Shown: positions 1 to 10,793, numbered from the stretch's first letter. The stretch is 64,000 nt of DNA from Symbiodinium natans (GCA_905221605.1 CAJNDS010002712.1:700001-764000), one strand, 5' to 3'. A program made the numbers and translations. The notes: a model not told the origin generated them from the letters alone.

Positions 1-1317
1 CAAAAAGCAACATTTGCAGAGAATATTGTTTTTTTCGTCGTTGATTGTACTCGCCCAACTATAACGCATCAAGGACTGACTTTAAATAATTCAACATCCA
101 AGCAATGGAATAAATCACTGTTGCTTTCGCTGAAGTCCTTACTTCTCTAGTTAATATAAATGTAAATACCACATTCGAACAAGATGAACTATATCATAAC
201 ATGAAACGACAAATTCAAACAAGCTGGGATGGCGTGGGCTCGTGGAAATTTACTCCTTAAACAACTGTATTATTAGTCGTAAGCATCATACTTCTGGTCG
301 TTCCTACCCTATCCCTAAACTTTATTCCTATTCTCGATAAAGTATTCAAGAAGACCATTTCCCATGTTCTGGGGTTAGGGGTTTCCGGTTGGCTGTGTTG
401 GGTTTTTGTATCGGGCCGGGCAGGCTATGGGTCAAGGGTGCTATTTTCTAGTGGTGGGTCGGCACGGTTCCATAGGATGGTGTTCATCATTTGGGTCTTG
501 TCTTGGGGTCTTGGGTGCTAGGGCGCCTAGGGGGTGGTGCATGGTTAGAAAATGGAAATGGTCTCCACAAACTGTCGGTGACTTGTTCCTCCGATGCATG
601 GATGTTCCCCAGATGCCAACAGATTCGCAGCCAAGACATGTCTTGGCAAGCACCGCTGCTGTCAATGTCAAGTCCATCACTCTTGAACCTTCCATACCCA
701 AACCCCGAAGTAAAGCCCAATCAAACCCTAAACCCCAAAACAAGTATTCCGGCATGAGGCAAAACCATCCCGTCATCGAGAACGTGGTCGGGGAGAAAGC
801 TCCCCTTTGCACGCTGCGGATTTGGACGTCGCGGCTTGGTTGACTGAACCCAGCTCCTGCCAACTTCTTGTGTCGTAGCCATCGCGTCAGTCCTGATGGT
901 ATCAGTCCGAGCGTCAAGCGATCGTGAATCCACATCTCAGCCAGGAAGCGAAACACACCCAGTATTGAAAGGGCCCGAAACCCTAAACCCTAAACTGATG
1001 GTTCACATATGCTCCACTGAGGCGATGGGTCCCTAACCGGCCGAGCGTGCAAGCAGCCTTCTTGGTGGCCCGCAGCGGTTGCATCAGCATCTCGAGCACA
1101 GCCCGGAAAGATTCGTAGGTTGCACTGGGTACGAAGGCCACAAAACCCCCTTTTGTTTTCGGGGCGCTTCTTGCGTCAAGCTTGGGCCTTCGCACTGCAG
1201 ACTGGGATGATATTGCTTCGCAGGGTTCTCGGACAAGGGTTTAATTCGTGCTTCGAATAGTTTGGGGCAGACCCCAGGTGACGTACGTGCCTATGACCTT
1301 ATGATGAAACTTTGCAG
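1..1317. other. No supportable gene; AT-rich left edge
   Basis: The first 350 bases are AT-rich and stop-dense in all frames. From about 365 and again at 958-995 there are degenerate telomere-like words (ggggttagggg, ccctaaaccctaaac). Open frames at 406-843 (+) and 441-956 (-) overlap, have no acceptor or donor support and an amino-acid mix like translated noncoding DNA, so I do not call them. Confidence 0.5.
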
Positions 1318-2533
1318 GTCGGCAACGAGTCAGGTATGGCTTGCAAACCGTTCGGCCAAGGCAATTGCAAGAAGAACGAGTGCTGCCAAGTTGACCAGAA
1401 GACCCAGACAACTGCCGTCAAGAGCAGCGAGGCAGTGGCATTTGATAGCCGAGCGATGCTCGAGGGGTCGAGGGCTGCAGATCTGGTTCGAAGCAGAATT
1501 CCAGCGTAGAAGGCTTTCCTGGTGCTCCATAGCTCCCTGAGTAGAATAAGTGCGTAGAGGAGAGGGTCCAATCTCCCATCGTAGGAATGCGTAAGTGACC
1601 CTTTTGATTCCCAGCAACAACACCAGGACCCTCCCACATGCAAGGTCACTTTTGTTCTCCCCTTCTTCCGGGAGGCCGGCCGGTGATGACTGTCATGCCA
1701 GGATGCTATAAGATGCTGGTGTCTTCCCTACTTTGAACGTCTAATCCCACAGCCCAAACTCCCAAGCAACAGCAGCCGCAAGGGTGTTGACTGGGGTATC
1801 ACTTGCGATGCGTCGTCTAGAGCTAGGAAACTTTTGCCCTCATGCCATCATTCCGCCCCAACAGAACGCCTCTTGCGTCTTGCCCAGAGGCGCTCTTCAC
1901 GGCAAACTGGGTCCATGACCAATTTCCCGAGGTGCTGTGGCCAAAGGGATGGCCATGAGTGAAAGCTGGATGTGAAGAAACTGCAAGTCTTTAAGTCAAA
2001 GGTAGGCCCAGCTTAACAGGAGCGCGTTGCCAGATCAAGCCCTACTGGAGAGGACTGTAACACCAATCGGCTTGCGAGTATGGTTCCTTGATTTATGCTG
2101 TAGAGGGGCCCGCTCTCAGTGGACTGCCATGCGTCCGACGTATGAAGGCTCCGGCTTTGACGTTAGACTAGCTGTTCTCTTTTGCAGCCCTAGGACAGCA
2201 ACTGCCGACCCCCAAACATGTGTTTTGGAACTTGCGCCTGGCGCACCAGAGTCCCACATCCCGGTGATCCAGGCCGATAGTCCCACCACACGTTACACAC
2301 CCTTACGCTGTAAGAAACCGTACAGTCCTTAGAGGCCGCATGCAGCAGCCAAGGTGCCGTTTCTTGGCACAGATATCGCTCTCACGCCCACAGGGGCAGT
2401 GCTACTGGAAACCAACTTGCTGTGCAGCTACAGCATCTATTCGAAACAGGCTCGGGCACAACTTTGGGCCATTACGGGCTTACAGACCTGCAGGGGCGGG
2501 CTTGGGACATCCTTGGCTGAGTGGGGGCCATGA
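1318..2533 (+). CDS. Unrecognised protein, six small exons, 5' end missing
   Basis: I do not recognise the family. Six exons keep phase at every junction: 1318-1485, 1865-1910, 2034-2056 (23 nt), 2120-2147, 2188-2250 and 2373-2533 (TGA), giving about 162 residues. The first exon follows tttgcag and encodes a Cys-rich run (CKPFGQGNCKKNECCQVDQK), ending CTG|GTTCGA. Exon 2 sits between ccaacag and G|GTCCAT. The exon at 2120 uses a GC donor (GAAG|GCTCC), a known dinoflagellate variant. The last exon reads DIALTPTGAVLLETN-like residues and ends LAEWGP before the stop. No start codon lies in frame just upstream, so at least one 5' exon is missing. Phase agreement at five junctions is strong evidence for a real gene; function is unknown. 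Confidence 0.6.
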
Positions 2534-3447
2534 GCTTCAGGTTTTCGGTCTAATTAAGGCTTGGGCGGCATAGACGTCGACGGACCCCTACATAGACCCT
2601 ATCCCGAACAGGTACCTATCTCACCCGTGCCACCAGCGCAGAGGGCTACAGAAAACCCCGTTGCTTTTCCGATGTGAGCGCCTATCGATTTCAGTCGGTT
2701 CCTCTGCCTGGTCTCTGCTGGGTCCTACCCATACCTATGCAAGCAGCCCCTTTTTTTGAAGGTTTTTTTTCAGCATCGTGCCATCACCTATGTATCATGC
2801 TCGTTGATTTTTCTTTGCCCTTCTTCTTGTAGCCAGCTTCTAATGCGCTATAATTCAGCGATCCTTGTTTCATACTGTCGTTTGAATTGCCGCTGTCGGG
2901 GAGGGGGGGGGGGGTTCGTTTCCATACTCTCGCGGGTGGCAAACCACTCAGGCCCAAAGCTCAAAGCTCTTTGCTCTTTTCGCATCTGAGCTTTACCCCC
3001 CCCAACCCCCCCCTAACAGGGAGCTTTCTTGGGTTTTTTTGGAGGTTGTCAGTAATCCCCTGGCAAAGCTAGAGGGCAGAAAAGTAAGGTTCAGGGGGCC
3101 GCAGCAAGGGTTGGGGTCTTAATTGTGTAGCTACGCTACAGAGTAAAACGCGCTGTCCGTAGATAAAGGTCAGCTCCTACTCAGGCATCCTCCGTAAAGC
3201 AAAGCTATGCTTTGTCTATTCCTGCTTTCAGGCATTTTTGACACAAGAAAGGTCATGCTTCCAGCCGAACCAGGCCCCTAAGCGACACAGCCCAAACTCC
3301 ATGTAAATCCTGGACCTGTCTCTTTGATGCATTGTGTGGTTTGTCTTTTTCATAGAACTTTCTAACAAAAGGGCACCCCTCCACCACATAAGAGGGCATC
3401 CCCTTACCGCCCAAAGCGCCCAACCCCGCAACGTGACCCTGGGCTAG
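2534..3447. other. Intergenic or intronic sequence with homopolymer runs
   Basis: No acceptor-bounded frame is convincing here. There is a G run near 2902-2914 (gggagggggggggggg) and C-rich runs near 2995-3012. Open frames at 2756-2989 and 2887-3072 run through the G run and are not supported. Confidence 0.4.
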
Positions 3448-3968
3448 GTGGGGCTCGCCTATGGGCTCGACGATGTCGAGGCTTTCTTGGCTTTCCAGGC
3501 CCTTTCAAAGTTGGCGGCGTGGCCAGGGACTGCAATCTCCTTGTTTCAAAACGGGTATCACTGTAGATCAGATTTTCAGGAGTATTCTTGAAGCTTTAAG
3601 TAAGGGGTGTTGGAGTTTAGGGTTCTTCTACCAAGATGGCCAGACTGTTTGGAGGGATGCATGGTGTTTGGTGTCTGGGCCAAGGAGGCTTTCCAAGGAT
3701 GGTACAGATAGATACGGCTTTAATGTCTGCAGGTCCTATGTGTTAGCTGCAGCCTGCCACTTCGGGGGTCGTCAGCCGTAGTGAGCTTGCCGCCAGACCT
3801 TCCAGGCCGCAGATGAGAAGGTGGCGAACCTTTGAGCAAAGCAAGCCGCTTTTTGGGGTCCACTGGTCAGCTGCGATGATCGGTACACGGCGCGCATCAG
3901 CGCAAAACTCCCATCCGCAAGGTGTCGTCAAGAAGCATCCTTCTTACACATGCAGAAGTGCAGTGTAA
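3448..3968 (+). CDS. Unrecognised protein, two or three exons, partial
   Basis: Not recognised. Exon 3448-3579 follows ctgggctag and reads GLDDVEAFLAFQALSKLAAW in frame, then reaches CAG|GAGTAT (GA donor) or a TGA twelve bases on. A second frame from 3733 (after gtctgcag) reads VLCVSCSLPLRGSSAVVSLP and joins in phase 0. A third frame open from about 3813 reads FEQSKPLFGVHWSAAMIG and ends at TAA 3966-3968. How the second and third pieces join is not resolved. The residue mix (helical first part, basic last part) is protein-like, and the codon frames lack the low-complexity look of nearby noncoding sequence. Confidence 0.5.
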
Positions 3969-4153
3969 ATGTTGCCGAGCAGTGCCTAGCCTAGCATGTC
4001 CAAGCTGGATGCGGCTCTGGATCGATAAGCTGTGGACCCCAAGACCAGCCGATGGCTTGAACTAGGCAAACTACGGAGGCAGCATCCTCTTAGTCGCTGG
4101 GACTAGCAGCGCGAACAGCCAAAGCGGCCAAAAGCAAGACCAGTGAGCTTAAC

Positions 4154-4588
4154 ATGACAAGACGGGCAACAGCAGAAATTCGACAGTCATCCCAAATTCC
4201 CTACACATGGCTTCTCATCTTTTCCGTCCCCCCTGCTTCGGCGAGACTGTCTGGACGTCGCAAAAAAACTGCGAGAAAACATACTATGCAGGTGCCAGCT
4301 TGCACCATATTCTTGGGCCAGGTCGTCTCGTCGTATGAATTTTCAACTTACATTGGAGGTCTCACACTTCATGCATCGCAATCATTCAGATTTGTCTTCA
4401 GAAGTCCTTCATTCTGCCATGCGACATTCCACATGTGTCTATAGATCATGCTAGGGGGGTGCAGAATGCCAAGAACCCATCCTTCGTGTTGCAATCCCTT
4501 GGACTTCTGGTACCAGTATGCGGCTTGGACATTCGTGGCAGTACCATGGTCAACATGCGCCGACCTCGACAGTCAAGGCGCTGCTTAG
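4154..4588 (+). CDS. Possible small gene: first exon with hydrophobic N-terminus, plus terminal exon
   Basis: Exon 4154-4291 begins with ATG, encodes a basic N-terminus, then a short hydrophobic stretch (WLLIFSVPPASARL) that could be a signal or transit peptide, and ends ATGCAG|GTGCCAG. A second frame reads NPLDFWYQYAAWTFVAVPWS and stops at TAG 4586-4588. An acceptor at taccag|TAT (4517) keeps phase 0 with the first exon. The frame is open back to about 4455, so the acceptor may be further left. The product is unrecognised. Confidence 0.4.
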
Positions 4589-4970
4589 AGAACTGTGTTG
4601 TGCCCTCTGCCCTAGTCAGGCTCGACGAATGACAACCACACTTGGGAAGCAAGTTTTGTCTCCACGCTTGTCCAGGCCCCTTTAGGTCGATAGTCAATAC
4701 TGACATACTGCGTTTTCAAGGGCCGGTCAAGGGAAAGCTCCATGAAACTCCGCATGTCGAAAGCAGCAAGTTTGCTCGGTTTCATCTTCGCAAGAGGTTG
4801 CGCGTTGAAGTGCTCTTTCCTTGATATTCAGTCTTTGCGATGCCAAAGCTGCAGGGCCCACTTGAAGACATTTTGTGGCAAACCCGTCATCTGCTGGGAG
4901 TCACATCCGTCGACTTAAGTCCCTTATACTGCATCACACAGCTTAGGTCAAGATAGAAGGTAGCGAAAGA

Positions 4971-5183
4971 ATGAGCTGCGACTCCCTCAATGGCTACTGT
5001 ACAACGAGCCAGTCGTGGGTCGAAGCGCGCACTGAGAGACCAGTGCGAGAGCTTTTTCTTAGTGCGGCCTGCCTCGTTTCGCCGCAGGCCAAGCTTGTCC
5101 CGGGATGGGCAGTCCAGGTCGCCGAAAGAGTCGCGGTTCCACAACTCGGACATTTGGCGACGAGCGGCCGTCAAGGGAATTAG
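4971..5183 (+). CDS. Small ORF, 70 residues, unrecognised
   Basis: An ATG-to-TAG frame with acceptable composition: it begins MSCDSLNGYCTTSQSWVEAR and runs through a hydrophobic middle (ELFLSAACLVSPQAKLVPGW) to an RQGN C-terminus. It could be a complete small gene or one exon of a larger one with 5251-5414. Overlapping minus-strand frames at 4887-5174 and 5059-5331 look like shadows. Confidence 0.4.
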   Translation: MSCDSLNGYCTTSQSWVEARTERPVRELFLSAACLVSPQAKLVPGWAVQVAERVAVPQLGHLATSGRQGN

Positions 5184-5250
5184 AGGAGTTTGTGAGACTC
5201 TCCCAATGAAGCACGCAATTTTTTGCTAGTCTCACCTCAATCTCATGCAG

Positions 5251-5414
5251 TTTTGGGTCTGTCCGATGGGGCGCACGTGCCTGGGGGCCTGGGAATGAGA
5301 CTGCTCCCAAAAGACTTTGAGGCACGAACAAGAGGCAACGGTCAAGTCACGAGTATCCCAGTCGTGGATGTAGTAACACGATTATTCTCATTTGAAGTGC
5401 AAGAAAGACATTGA
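5251..5414 (+). CDS. Terminal exon of an unrecognised gene
   Basis: After the acceptor ctcatgcag the frame reads LGLSDGAHVPGGLGMRLLPK and continues with alternating charged and hydrophobic residues to FSFEVQERH and TGA 5412-5414. The exon starts with two bases of a split codon. Composition is clearly protein-like. It may belong with 4971-5183 or with the exon at 5669-5781, but no phase-tested junction was found. Confidence 0.5.
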
Positions 5415-5781
5415 GAGAGATAGTTCTTGCACCACCAATGTTGGCATGAGGCAAGGGTCAGGTACCCAGATTTCATGTGGTGTGCCCCATACTGGACAGA
5501 AGCGCGTCGAAAAAAGGAGCGTTTTGAAGGACTGCCATTTGCCAAGCCGACTGCACGGGTCTGGTATAGACTTCCTGCGCACAGTGTTGGAAAGCAGCTT
5601 TGGCTGAAGACAGTGGCATGGCCGACAAACCAATCCTGCAACAAGCCTTTTGCCTCATCACCAAGCAGGCATAGGCGGCACAGACATCTGGTGGGTTCAG
5701 ATCCAAGCATACGGAGGATTTCAAGGCTTTAACCTTCCGAGCCATGACGCTGTCGGCTGGGCTGGCCAAGCGGCTGGGGCT
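5392..5781 (+). CDS. Coding region with a clear internal exon at 5669-5781
   Basis: Exon 5669-5781 starts at caccaagcag|GC, reads IGGTDIWWVQIQAYGGFQGF and NLPSHDAVGWAGQAAGA, and ends at the strong donor GCT|GTAAGT. Upstream, 5392-5668 is open in two + frames, one reading PDFMWCAPYWTEARRKKERF and the other GQKRVEKRSVLKDCHLPSRL. Either could be an adjoining exon, so only the last exon is firm. The family is not recognised; no downstream partner exon was identified before 6.2 kb. Confidence 0.5.
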
Positions 5782-6626
5782 GTAAGTGATAGAATGCGGG
5801 TTGTACTTTCGAGCTCCAGGTGGGGGGGGAGTACTGGTTTATCTGGTTGTTTAAGCTGCAGACCTTGTTTTTATCTCGTCGTGATCCAGCATCAGACAAA
5901 TCAAAGCAAGCGCCGTTGTGAGTCAAATGTGCCCCCCAACACTATCGACCATGCGAGTGGTCATAGATAGGTATCTGACCCAAACCCTCAGACCCCCTCG
6001 CACCCGCCCCCCCAACCCCTCTTCCCCACCCCCACACCGTCCTCTTCCCCACCCTCTCCCCCTCCTCCCCACTCCCCCCGAGGCCTGCTCGCTTGCTGCC
6101 TCTTCTTGCCAGCTTCCTACTTTCAGCAGCTGCCCCTCGATTCAGGTTTATAGGGCTTAGGCAACTTTAGGGTTTCGGGTTCAGGGTTCAGCTGAGAAAA
6201 TTTAGGTGGTCAAGGGGCCACAGGGCAAAGCTCGGCTCCAGTCGCGAATAAACTACTGTGGCGATGCTGCAAGTCAGGTATGTGCACGATGTGAAGCCTG
6301 CAGCTTGCCACGTAGGCATGCTTGATCTCTTGCATAGGCCTGCTAAAGCTCTTGTGAAGTTGCACGTAAGGGTTAATGAAAGAGTTCAGCCGCCCCATTC
6401 ACTTCGCATACATTCACTTCGACTGACCATGCCTCTAACACGAAAGAGGAAGCCCTTTTAAGACAAGGACGGCCCCAAAGCTCCTTTCCTCAGGAGTCAT
6501 CCTTCTCGGGAGTTTGGTACCTGGTGAATGTCAACTCCATCGTTTGCCCCGGCTCACCAGGATGCGGATGAAGGGTGATACGATGGGTACTGACTTGAGA
6601 ATATAGGTTGGCTAGACCATGGGTCC
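5782..6626. other. Mostly noncoding; C-rich tract and one weak frame
   Basis: A C-rich stretch occupies roughly 5985-6080 (runs of ccccacccc with ct interruptions). A telomere-like word (agggtttcgggttcagggttca) lies near 6168-6190. A frame at about 6258-6460 (YVHDVKPAACHVGMLDLL) is possible but has no good splice signals. Confidence 0.35.
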
Positions 6627-6857
6627 ATGCCCGTCTCAAGTGCCACTAGTGCAGCTTCGTGTCGAAGATACAGTCCGTGCTTCTGGGGTCTATCGTGTTT
6701 CGTGCGCTTCCTGTGTGAGCAGCAAATGTGCCAACGAGGCTATGCAGTCATCAACATGACCGAGCCCACAGATGCTTGGATCTACGCAGGCGAGGTTCTT
6801 AATTGTCGTAGGGAGTTACTGGAAAGTCCCGGAACATACCTGCCCGACGAGCCGTAG
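6627..6857 (+). CDS. Probable terminal coding segment, unrecognised
   Basis: The frame reads CQRGYAVINMTEPTDAWIYA then GEVLNCRRELLESPGTYLPD and ends at TAG 6855-6857. An acceptor at ctgtgtgag|CAG (about 6719) is plausible. The shape 'GYAVI... followed by a helical Leu/Arg/Glu run' resembles the start of 2-oxoglutarate/Fe(II) oxygenase domains, but no iron ligands are visible, so I do not assign that family. Sequence upstream of 6719 in this frame is less convincing. Confidence 0.4.
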   Translation: MPVSSATSAASCRRYSPCFWGLSCFVRFLCEQQMCQRGYAVINMTEPTDAWIYAGEVLNCRRELLESPGTYLPDEP

Positions 6858-7040
6858 AGGCCCTCTCATTCCTTCGAACACTCTTATGTAGAACTAAGAA
6901 CCTCCCCCCCAAAAGCGGTAGGAGTTGCTACTGCGCAGGGGATGCGTATAAGTATTTGCTGCGCTAAGTATGTGATGCGCAAGGAAGTGCGACCAGGGCG
7001 CATGTCATGCAGTATGCAGAGAGCCCAGGACAAAACACAT

Positions 7041-7140
7041 AGTCCGCACATCTTCACCGTTTTTCGGACGACCAATGCTACCGTGACGTTGGGCTTCGAG
7101 GCCACTGACGACACTGGGCCGCTTCAAGAACCAAGATTTT
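7041..7140 (+). CDS. Candidate exon with a second copy at 24.88 kb
   Basis: The frame reads HSPHIFTVFRTTNATVTLGF and continues EATDDTGPLQEP. A stretch at 24883-24930 encodes PTIFTIFRTTMPFVG in the matching register with similar nucleotides. Two copies that differ but keep the reading are weak evidence of coding. Exact borders are unknown, and a minus-strand frame (6884-7114) is also open here. Confidence 0.3.
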
Positions 7141-7273
7141 GGGAAAGCGGAAAGCCTCTAGGGTCAGTTCTCAAAATTTGGTCCCTTGTGGGTACCCTAA
7201 GCACTAATTAGGGTTACTAGGGGCCACTTTATCATATAGAAGCCCCACAAGACACCGGCAGAGAAGTGACCCG

Positions 7274-7834
7274 ATGGAGAGAGTCTTCGTTTTGCGTCTC
7301 TTTTGTCCGCGCCCATCTTTCTCAACATCAAAGTTCAGAGGGTCCCCAAAACTGCAGACTGCAGCAGCCCAGGCCACTGGTAAGGTGGTCACAGACCAAT
7401 CTGCTCCTTGGCTTCTTATTCGGGAAACGGTCAAGTTGGGGAGGACACGGGCTTCGGGCTTTGGGTTCTAGTTGGAATAGTGAACTTGTCCTGGTGGAGC
7501 TTCTCTGAACGTGGCCCAGGAAAGCTGAGTAATTGATGGTTGATGCAGGCTTTCTGGCAGCGAACCCAAGCATTTGCCTCCCATCGGGCACTAGGAACCT
7601 CAGCACAACAGCCTGTAGCCTCAGCGGAGAAGGTCGCGGCAGCAGCAATTGGCCTGCACGCGACATTCCTATTCACACCATCTGGTAGGAGGAAGCGGCG
7701 TTGCCTGGTGCAGAACTGCATGTTGTCCTCACAGCCGACGTTGCAGGCCGGAATCTCTTTGAAACAAGCTGCACGTCGCTTGGAAGAAGTGCCGAATGCT
7801 CTGGAGAATGAGGCCCCTGGCGATCTTGCCTAAT
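7274..7834 (+). CDS. Small gene with a possible organelle-targeting N-terminus
   Basis: The first exon starts at ATG 7274 and encodes a basic, Ser/Arg-rich, acid-free leader (MERVFVLRLFCPRPSFSTSK) of the kind seen in transit peptides, then a short Ala-rich stretch. It ends at G|GTAAGG (7379) or CAG|GCCACT (about 7372). A middle exon follows gatgcag (7551) and reads AFWQRTQAFASHRALGTSAQ with a long Ala/Glu/Lys run after it. The last exon follows gacgttgcag (7748) and reads AGISLKQAARRLEEVPNALE to a TAA near 7834. With the GC donor all three join in phase 0. A second frame is also open through the middle exon, so that junction is uncertain. Confidence 0.5.
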
Positions 7835-8129
7835 GTCGCGGGTTCAATGAGACGGGTAGCCTGCAGATTGAAAACGTGTTTCGAGTTCTGTATTCCGTTC
7901 CGTGACAAGGGCCGCCAGTTTTGTATACATCTCCTTCTATGGGAAGAGGTTTGGTCTGGCTCTTTGAGCCTGCAGCTACATGATGGGGCGATAGCGCGCA
8001 GTCCAGCACAGTGTCGTAGAGCCACCCATCTACACACTGAACTACAGGCGAAACTCTTTGATAAGAACTCCAGAAATCCCAAAGCAACTTGTTTGTGGGA
8101 AGGCTGAACCCCCCCCCCCCCCCCCAAAG

Positions 8130-8214
8130 CGCCTTGTATGCCATTCTGAAGGAGGCACTGCTTGCGGCTCCAGAGGAGGGCTGCATGGCCTTTGAGGGCT
8201 TAGGGGCACCTTAA
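8130..8214 (+). CDS. Terminal exon, unrecognised
   Basis: Directly after a C run and the acceptor cccaaag, the frame reads ALYAILKEALLAAPEEGCMA and FEGLGAP, ending at TAA 8212-8214. It begins with one base of a split codon. The sequence is strongly helix-like. A short frame at about 7868 (IENVFRVLYSVP, ending in TGA) may be another exon of the same gene. A possible GC donor (GAGG|GCTTAG) would make this internal. Confidence 0.5.
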
Positions 8215-8346
8215 GGCTTGCGGGGTCTGAGGCTCGATGGTTTTTTGATTGTAGGGCTTGTAATTAATTGTATCGATGGTTACATATTTTGCACGTGTGG
8301 TTGGGGTTGGGGTCACATGGAAACCCCTTGAGTACATTGGAGTACC

Positions 8347-8535
8347 TTGGTGCGAAGGCAAACTGGTGTGGCAAATTGCTTAGGCCGAAGCGAAGGAGCA
8401 TTTAAGAGTCTTCAGAAGCTTCAAAGTTGCTACAGGAATTGCTGGCCTGAGGTGGTCACGCTTGTAGCTCTGCTCAGGGAATGTCCTCGCAGAGACTGGC
8501 CTCTTTGCAAGTCATGGGAGGCGAAACCTACATGA
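8347..8535 (+). CDS. Possible exon, unrecognised
   Basis: An open frame with helical, Cys/Trp-containing composition (SLQKLQSCYRNCWPEVVTLV) ending at TGA 8533-8535. There is no clear acceptor at its left edge. Downstream to 9425 I see only AT-rich simple sequence near 8780-8825 and scattered telomere-like words near 9300. Confidence 0.3.
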   Translation: MVRRQTGVANCLGRSEGAFKSLQKLQSCYRNCWPEVVTLVALLRECPRRDWPLCKSWEAKPT

Positions 8536-9425
8536 TGAAAACGGCGATTACTAGGAGTGCTATTCTAGTGCAGACTCAAGCGCTTACCACAGCCAGGAAG
8601 CAGCATCGCCTCGCCAGCTGAGCGCCCGCCGGAGAAGCCACCCTGGCTTGGTGCAATCCAGGAATTGAAGTCACTAATCTAGGGGCATCCGCACGCCAGC
8701 GCGATTCCTGCGACAGCACAGAATCCCGCCAGCGAAGTCGAAACGCGATGTCATTTAAATACCCTTGGGTTACAGTTGGGACATATATATATACATACAT
8801 ATAAATATATAATTATATAACTATACACTTCTAGTTTGGATTCTAAGTACCCTGAACCTCCATAGCCTTGTCCTGTAAAACACGAAAGCCTACGCTATCT
8901 TGCCAGGTGGAGGTGGAGGCTCATACTCACACAGCAGCTATAGATGCTTGGACTTACCTTTGCCTTTGGCTGGTCTCTTGGGACTGATGGAAGATCGAAG
9001 AAGGAGCTATGTATGCAGAGCAAACGCCTGAGACTTCATAGGCATTTGCTTAGTGCTGGTGCGGGACCCTAAGGTCCTAAGGGGTCGCAGCTGATGCCAC
9101 ACGCATAGTGGTAGTCTTCGGAAGACGCACAGCCTCGTAACCCATGCAACCGAGTAACAGCGTAACATCGTCGCACAAACATCTTACCCTAACGCTCCAA
9201 GGACCCTCCTACAGAAGGACTGATACCTCCTAGGAAAGGTTCTGCAAATGGGGTTTTGCATCAGGGTACAAGGAGCCTTAGAGTACTAAGGCAATATGTC
9301 CCTAAACCCTAAACCCCTAAAAAGGTGTTGGGTGTCTTCTGAATTTTGTTCGTTAAGTATGACTAAGCATTCATGAGGGGGAGAGGGAGAACTGCACCAA
9401 ATGCGTTGACGCAGACGGGAGCAGG

Positions 9426-10354
9426 ATGGCGGCCCTGGGAAGTGAGAATCGTAGCGTAACATCAGCCATTGCTGTCCACTTTGTTGCTTTCGGGGGGAGG
9501 CCTGGTTGTATGTCGAGTGTGTCAACTGACTCGCTGTGTGACTACGGAGGAGCAAGTTCAACCCAAAGATAGGTGGAGCTGTTGCTGGAAGAGAAGCGTC
9601 GACTGATGAATACAGAGGGCTGTTGTTTCGGGGCCTTGGCTAACCACGATGTCTATCCGTTTTGTGCAGGAGGTTCAGAAAGGGACTGTAGCAGTTTTCG
9701 CCAAGACAGTCCAACTGAAACCCTGCTTTGACGTTCGGCCAGCTATGCGGGAGAGCAACAAAACCCGTAAATTTGGGATGTTCCCTTTATACTAGTAGTC
9801 CTCAATAGGGATGATAGTAGGGGGTTACCATAATCCCTAGTACAAGGGTGGACATCCCAGCCCTATTTATTCCAAGGCTCTCCCCGAAGGCGTGCACCCG
9901 TCACCTACAGCTCCCCACGGCGCCGCTGCTTGGCCTGCATACAACCTTTCGGGGACAAGATGAACCCGGTTTATGGTGCACATACCTTAACAATAGGGAT
10001 TCTAGTATAGTATAGGGTATACGTTTATGGTCCATATACCTTGCTAGGATTTATAGGAGTATAGGGTACATGATCACAATTTTGAGGTTCATTTGGTCCT
10101 CAAGGAAAGGGCACTGCACGCTGTGGGGTATGCAGGTGGGGTTTAGGTTCTGCGGGCCATAGTTATTCCATCGGTTTCTAGTCTCGGTGGTAGTTGTTCT
10201 GGCTACATGTGGGAGCGAGAGGGAGAGCCATAGCTCTGAACAGTTCCCCAAATTGCCAGGGCCTCATATGGTAGAAGAGAACCGGCTGTCAGAAGACAAG
10301 ACAACAAGCAAACGCTTCAGGGCGGATGAGATGCTGAGAGCTGCCAGTCCCTAA
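9426..10354 (+). CDS. Unrecognised protein gene with a transposon-derived intron
   Basis: Start ATG 9426 (MAALGSENRSVTSAIAVHFV), leading to a Ser/Gly-rich segment; its donor is not fixed. Exon 9670-9766 (after ttttgtgcag) reads EVQKGTVAVFAKTVQLKPCF and ends ACCC|GTAAAT. Exon 9861-9968 reads LFIPRLSPKACTRHLQLPTA and ends CCCG|GTTTAT. The two join in phase (C|CC) when 9767-9860, an inverted-repeat element, is removed. A possible short exon at about 10106-10135 ends GCAG|GTGGGG. The last exon, about 10259-10354, follows attgccag, reads PHMVEENRLSEDKTTSKRFR and ends ASP-TAA, again accepting a phase-1 partner. No domain recognised. Confidence 0.6.
9767..9860 (+). mobile_element. Inverted-repeat element acting as an intron (family 2)
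   Basis: It begins GTAAATTTGGGATGTTCCC and ends GGGTGGACATCCCAG, so the ends are imperfect inverted repeats around TGGGATGT and also form GT...AG splice sites. The flanking exons join in phase when it is removed. A related copy at 40391-40496 shares the left end and the inner words ccctagta and atagg. No transposase is present. Confidence 0.6.
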
Positions 10355-10576
10355 CCTCTTGCCCCTAAGGATCCATGTACCTGTACAGTATATACTTTGG
10401 CCCTAAAGCTATTATATAGGAACTAGGTACCTGGATCCTTTGGCTTGAAGAGCTGGCACTGCGCAGGCGCACCAGCTCCGCCGCCAAGCCCTCCGCACCT
10501 CTTCACTTTTGGGATGCTGCGTCTTTTTTCCTTCCGGAAATAGTGACGGTCTAGACCCTCTGCATGCAACGGCAGA

Positions 10577-10622
10577 GAGCGAGGGAGAGAGAGAGGGAGA
10601 GAGAGAGAGAGAGAGAGAGAGT

Positions 10623-10654
<32 letters not shown>

Positions 10655-10711
10655 CACAGAGACACAGAGACACAGAGACAGCGAGAAAAAGAGAGAGAGA
10701 GAGAGAGAGAT
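10577..10711. repeat. GA/CT microsatellite
   Basis: An imperfect GA dinucleotide tract with gacaca interruptions. It keeps all six frames open and so creates long false ORFs on both strands, all of which I leave out. Confidence 0.9.
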
Positions 10712-10713
10712 TG

Positions 10714-10793
10714 CCATGCACCCCCTGCAAGATCTCCAACACGCACTGGGATTTGCTGAAGGAGTCCCCCCCTCGCAAATAAATACACACAGG
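10714..10793 (+). CDS. Possible first exon
   Basis: Starting with ATG 10714 just after the GA tract, the frame reads MHPLQDLQHALGFAEGVPPS and ends ACACAG|GTAACT, a good donor. Its proximity to the microsatellite lowers confidence. Confidence 0.3.
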
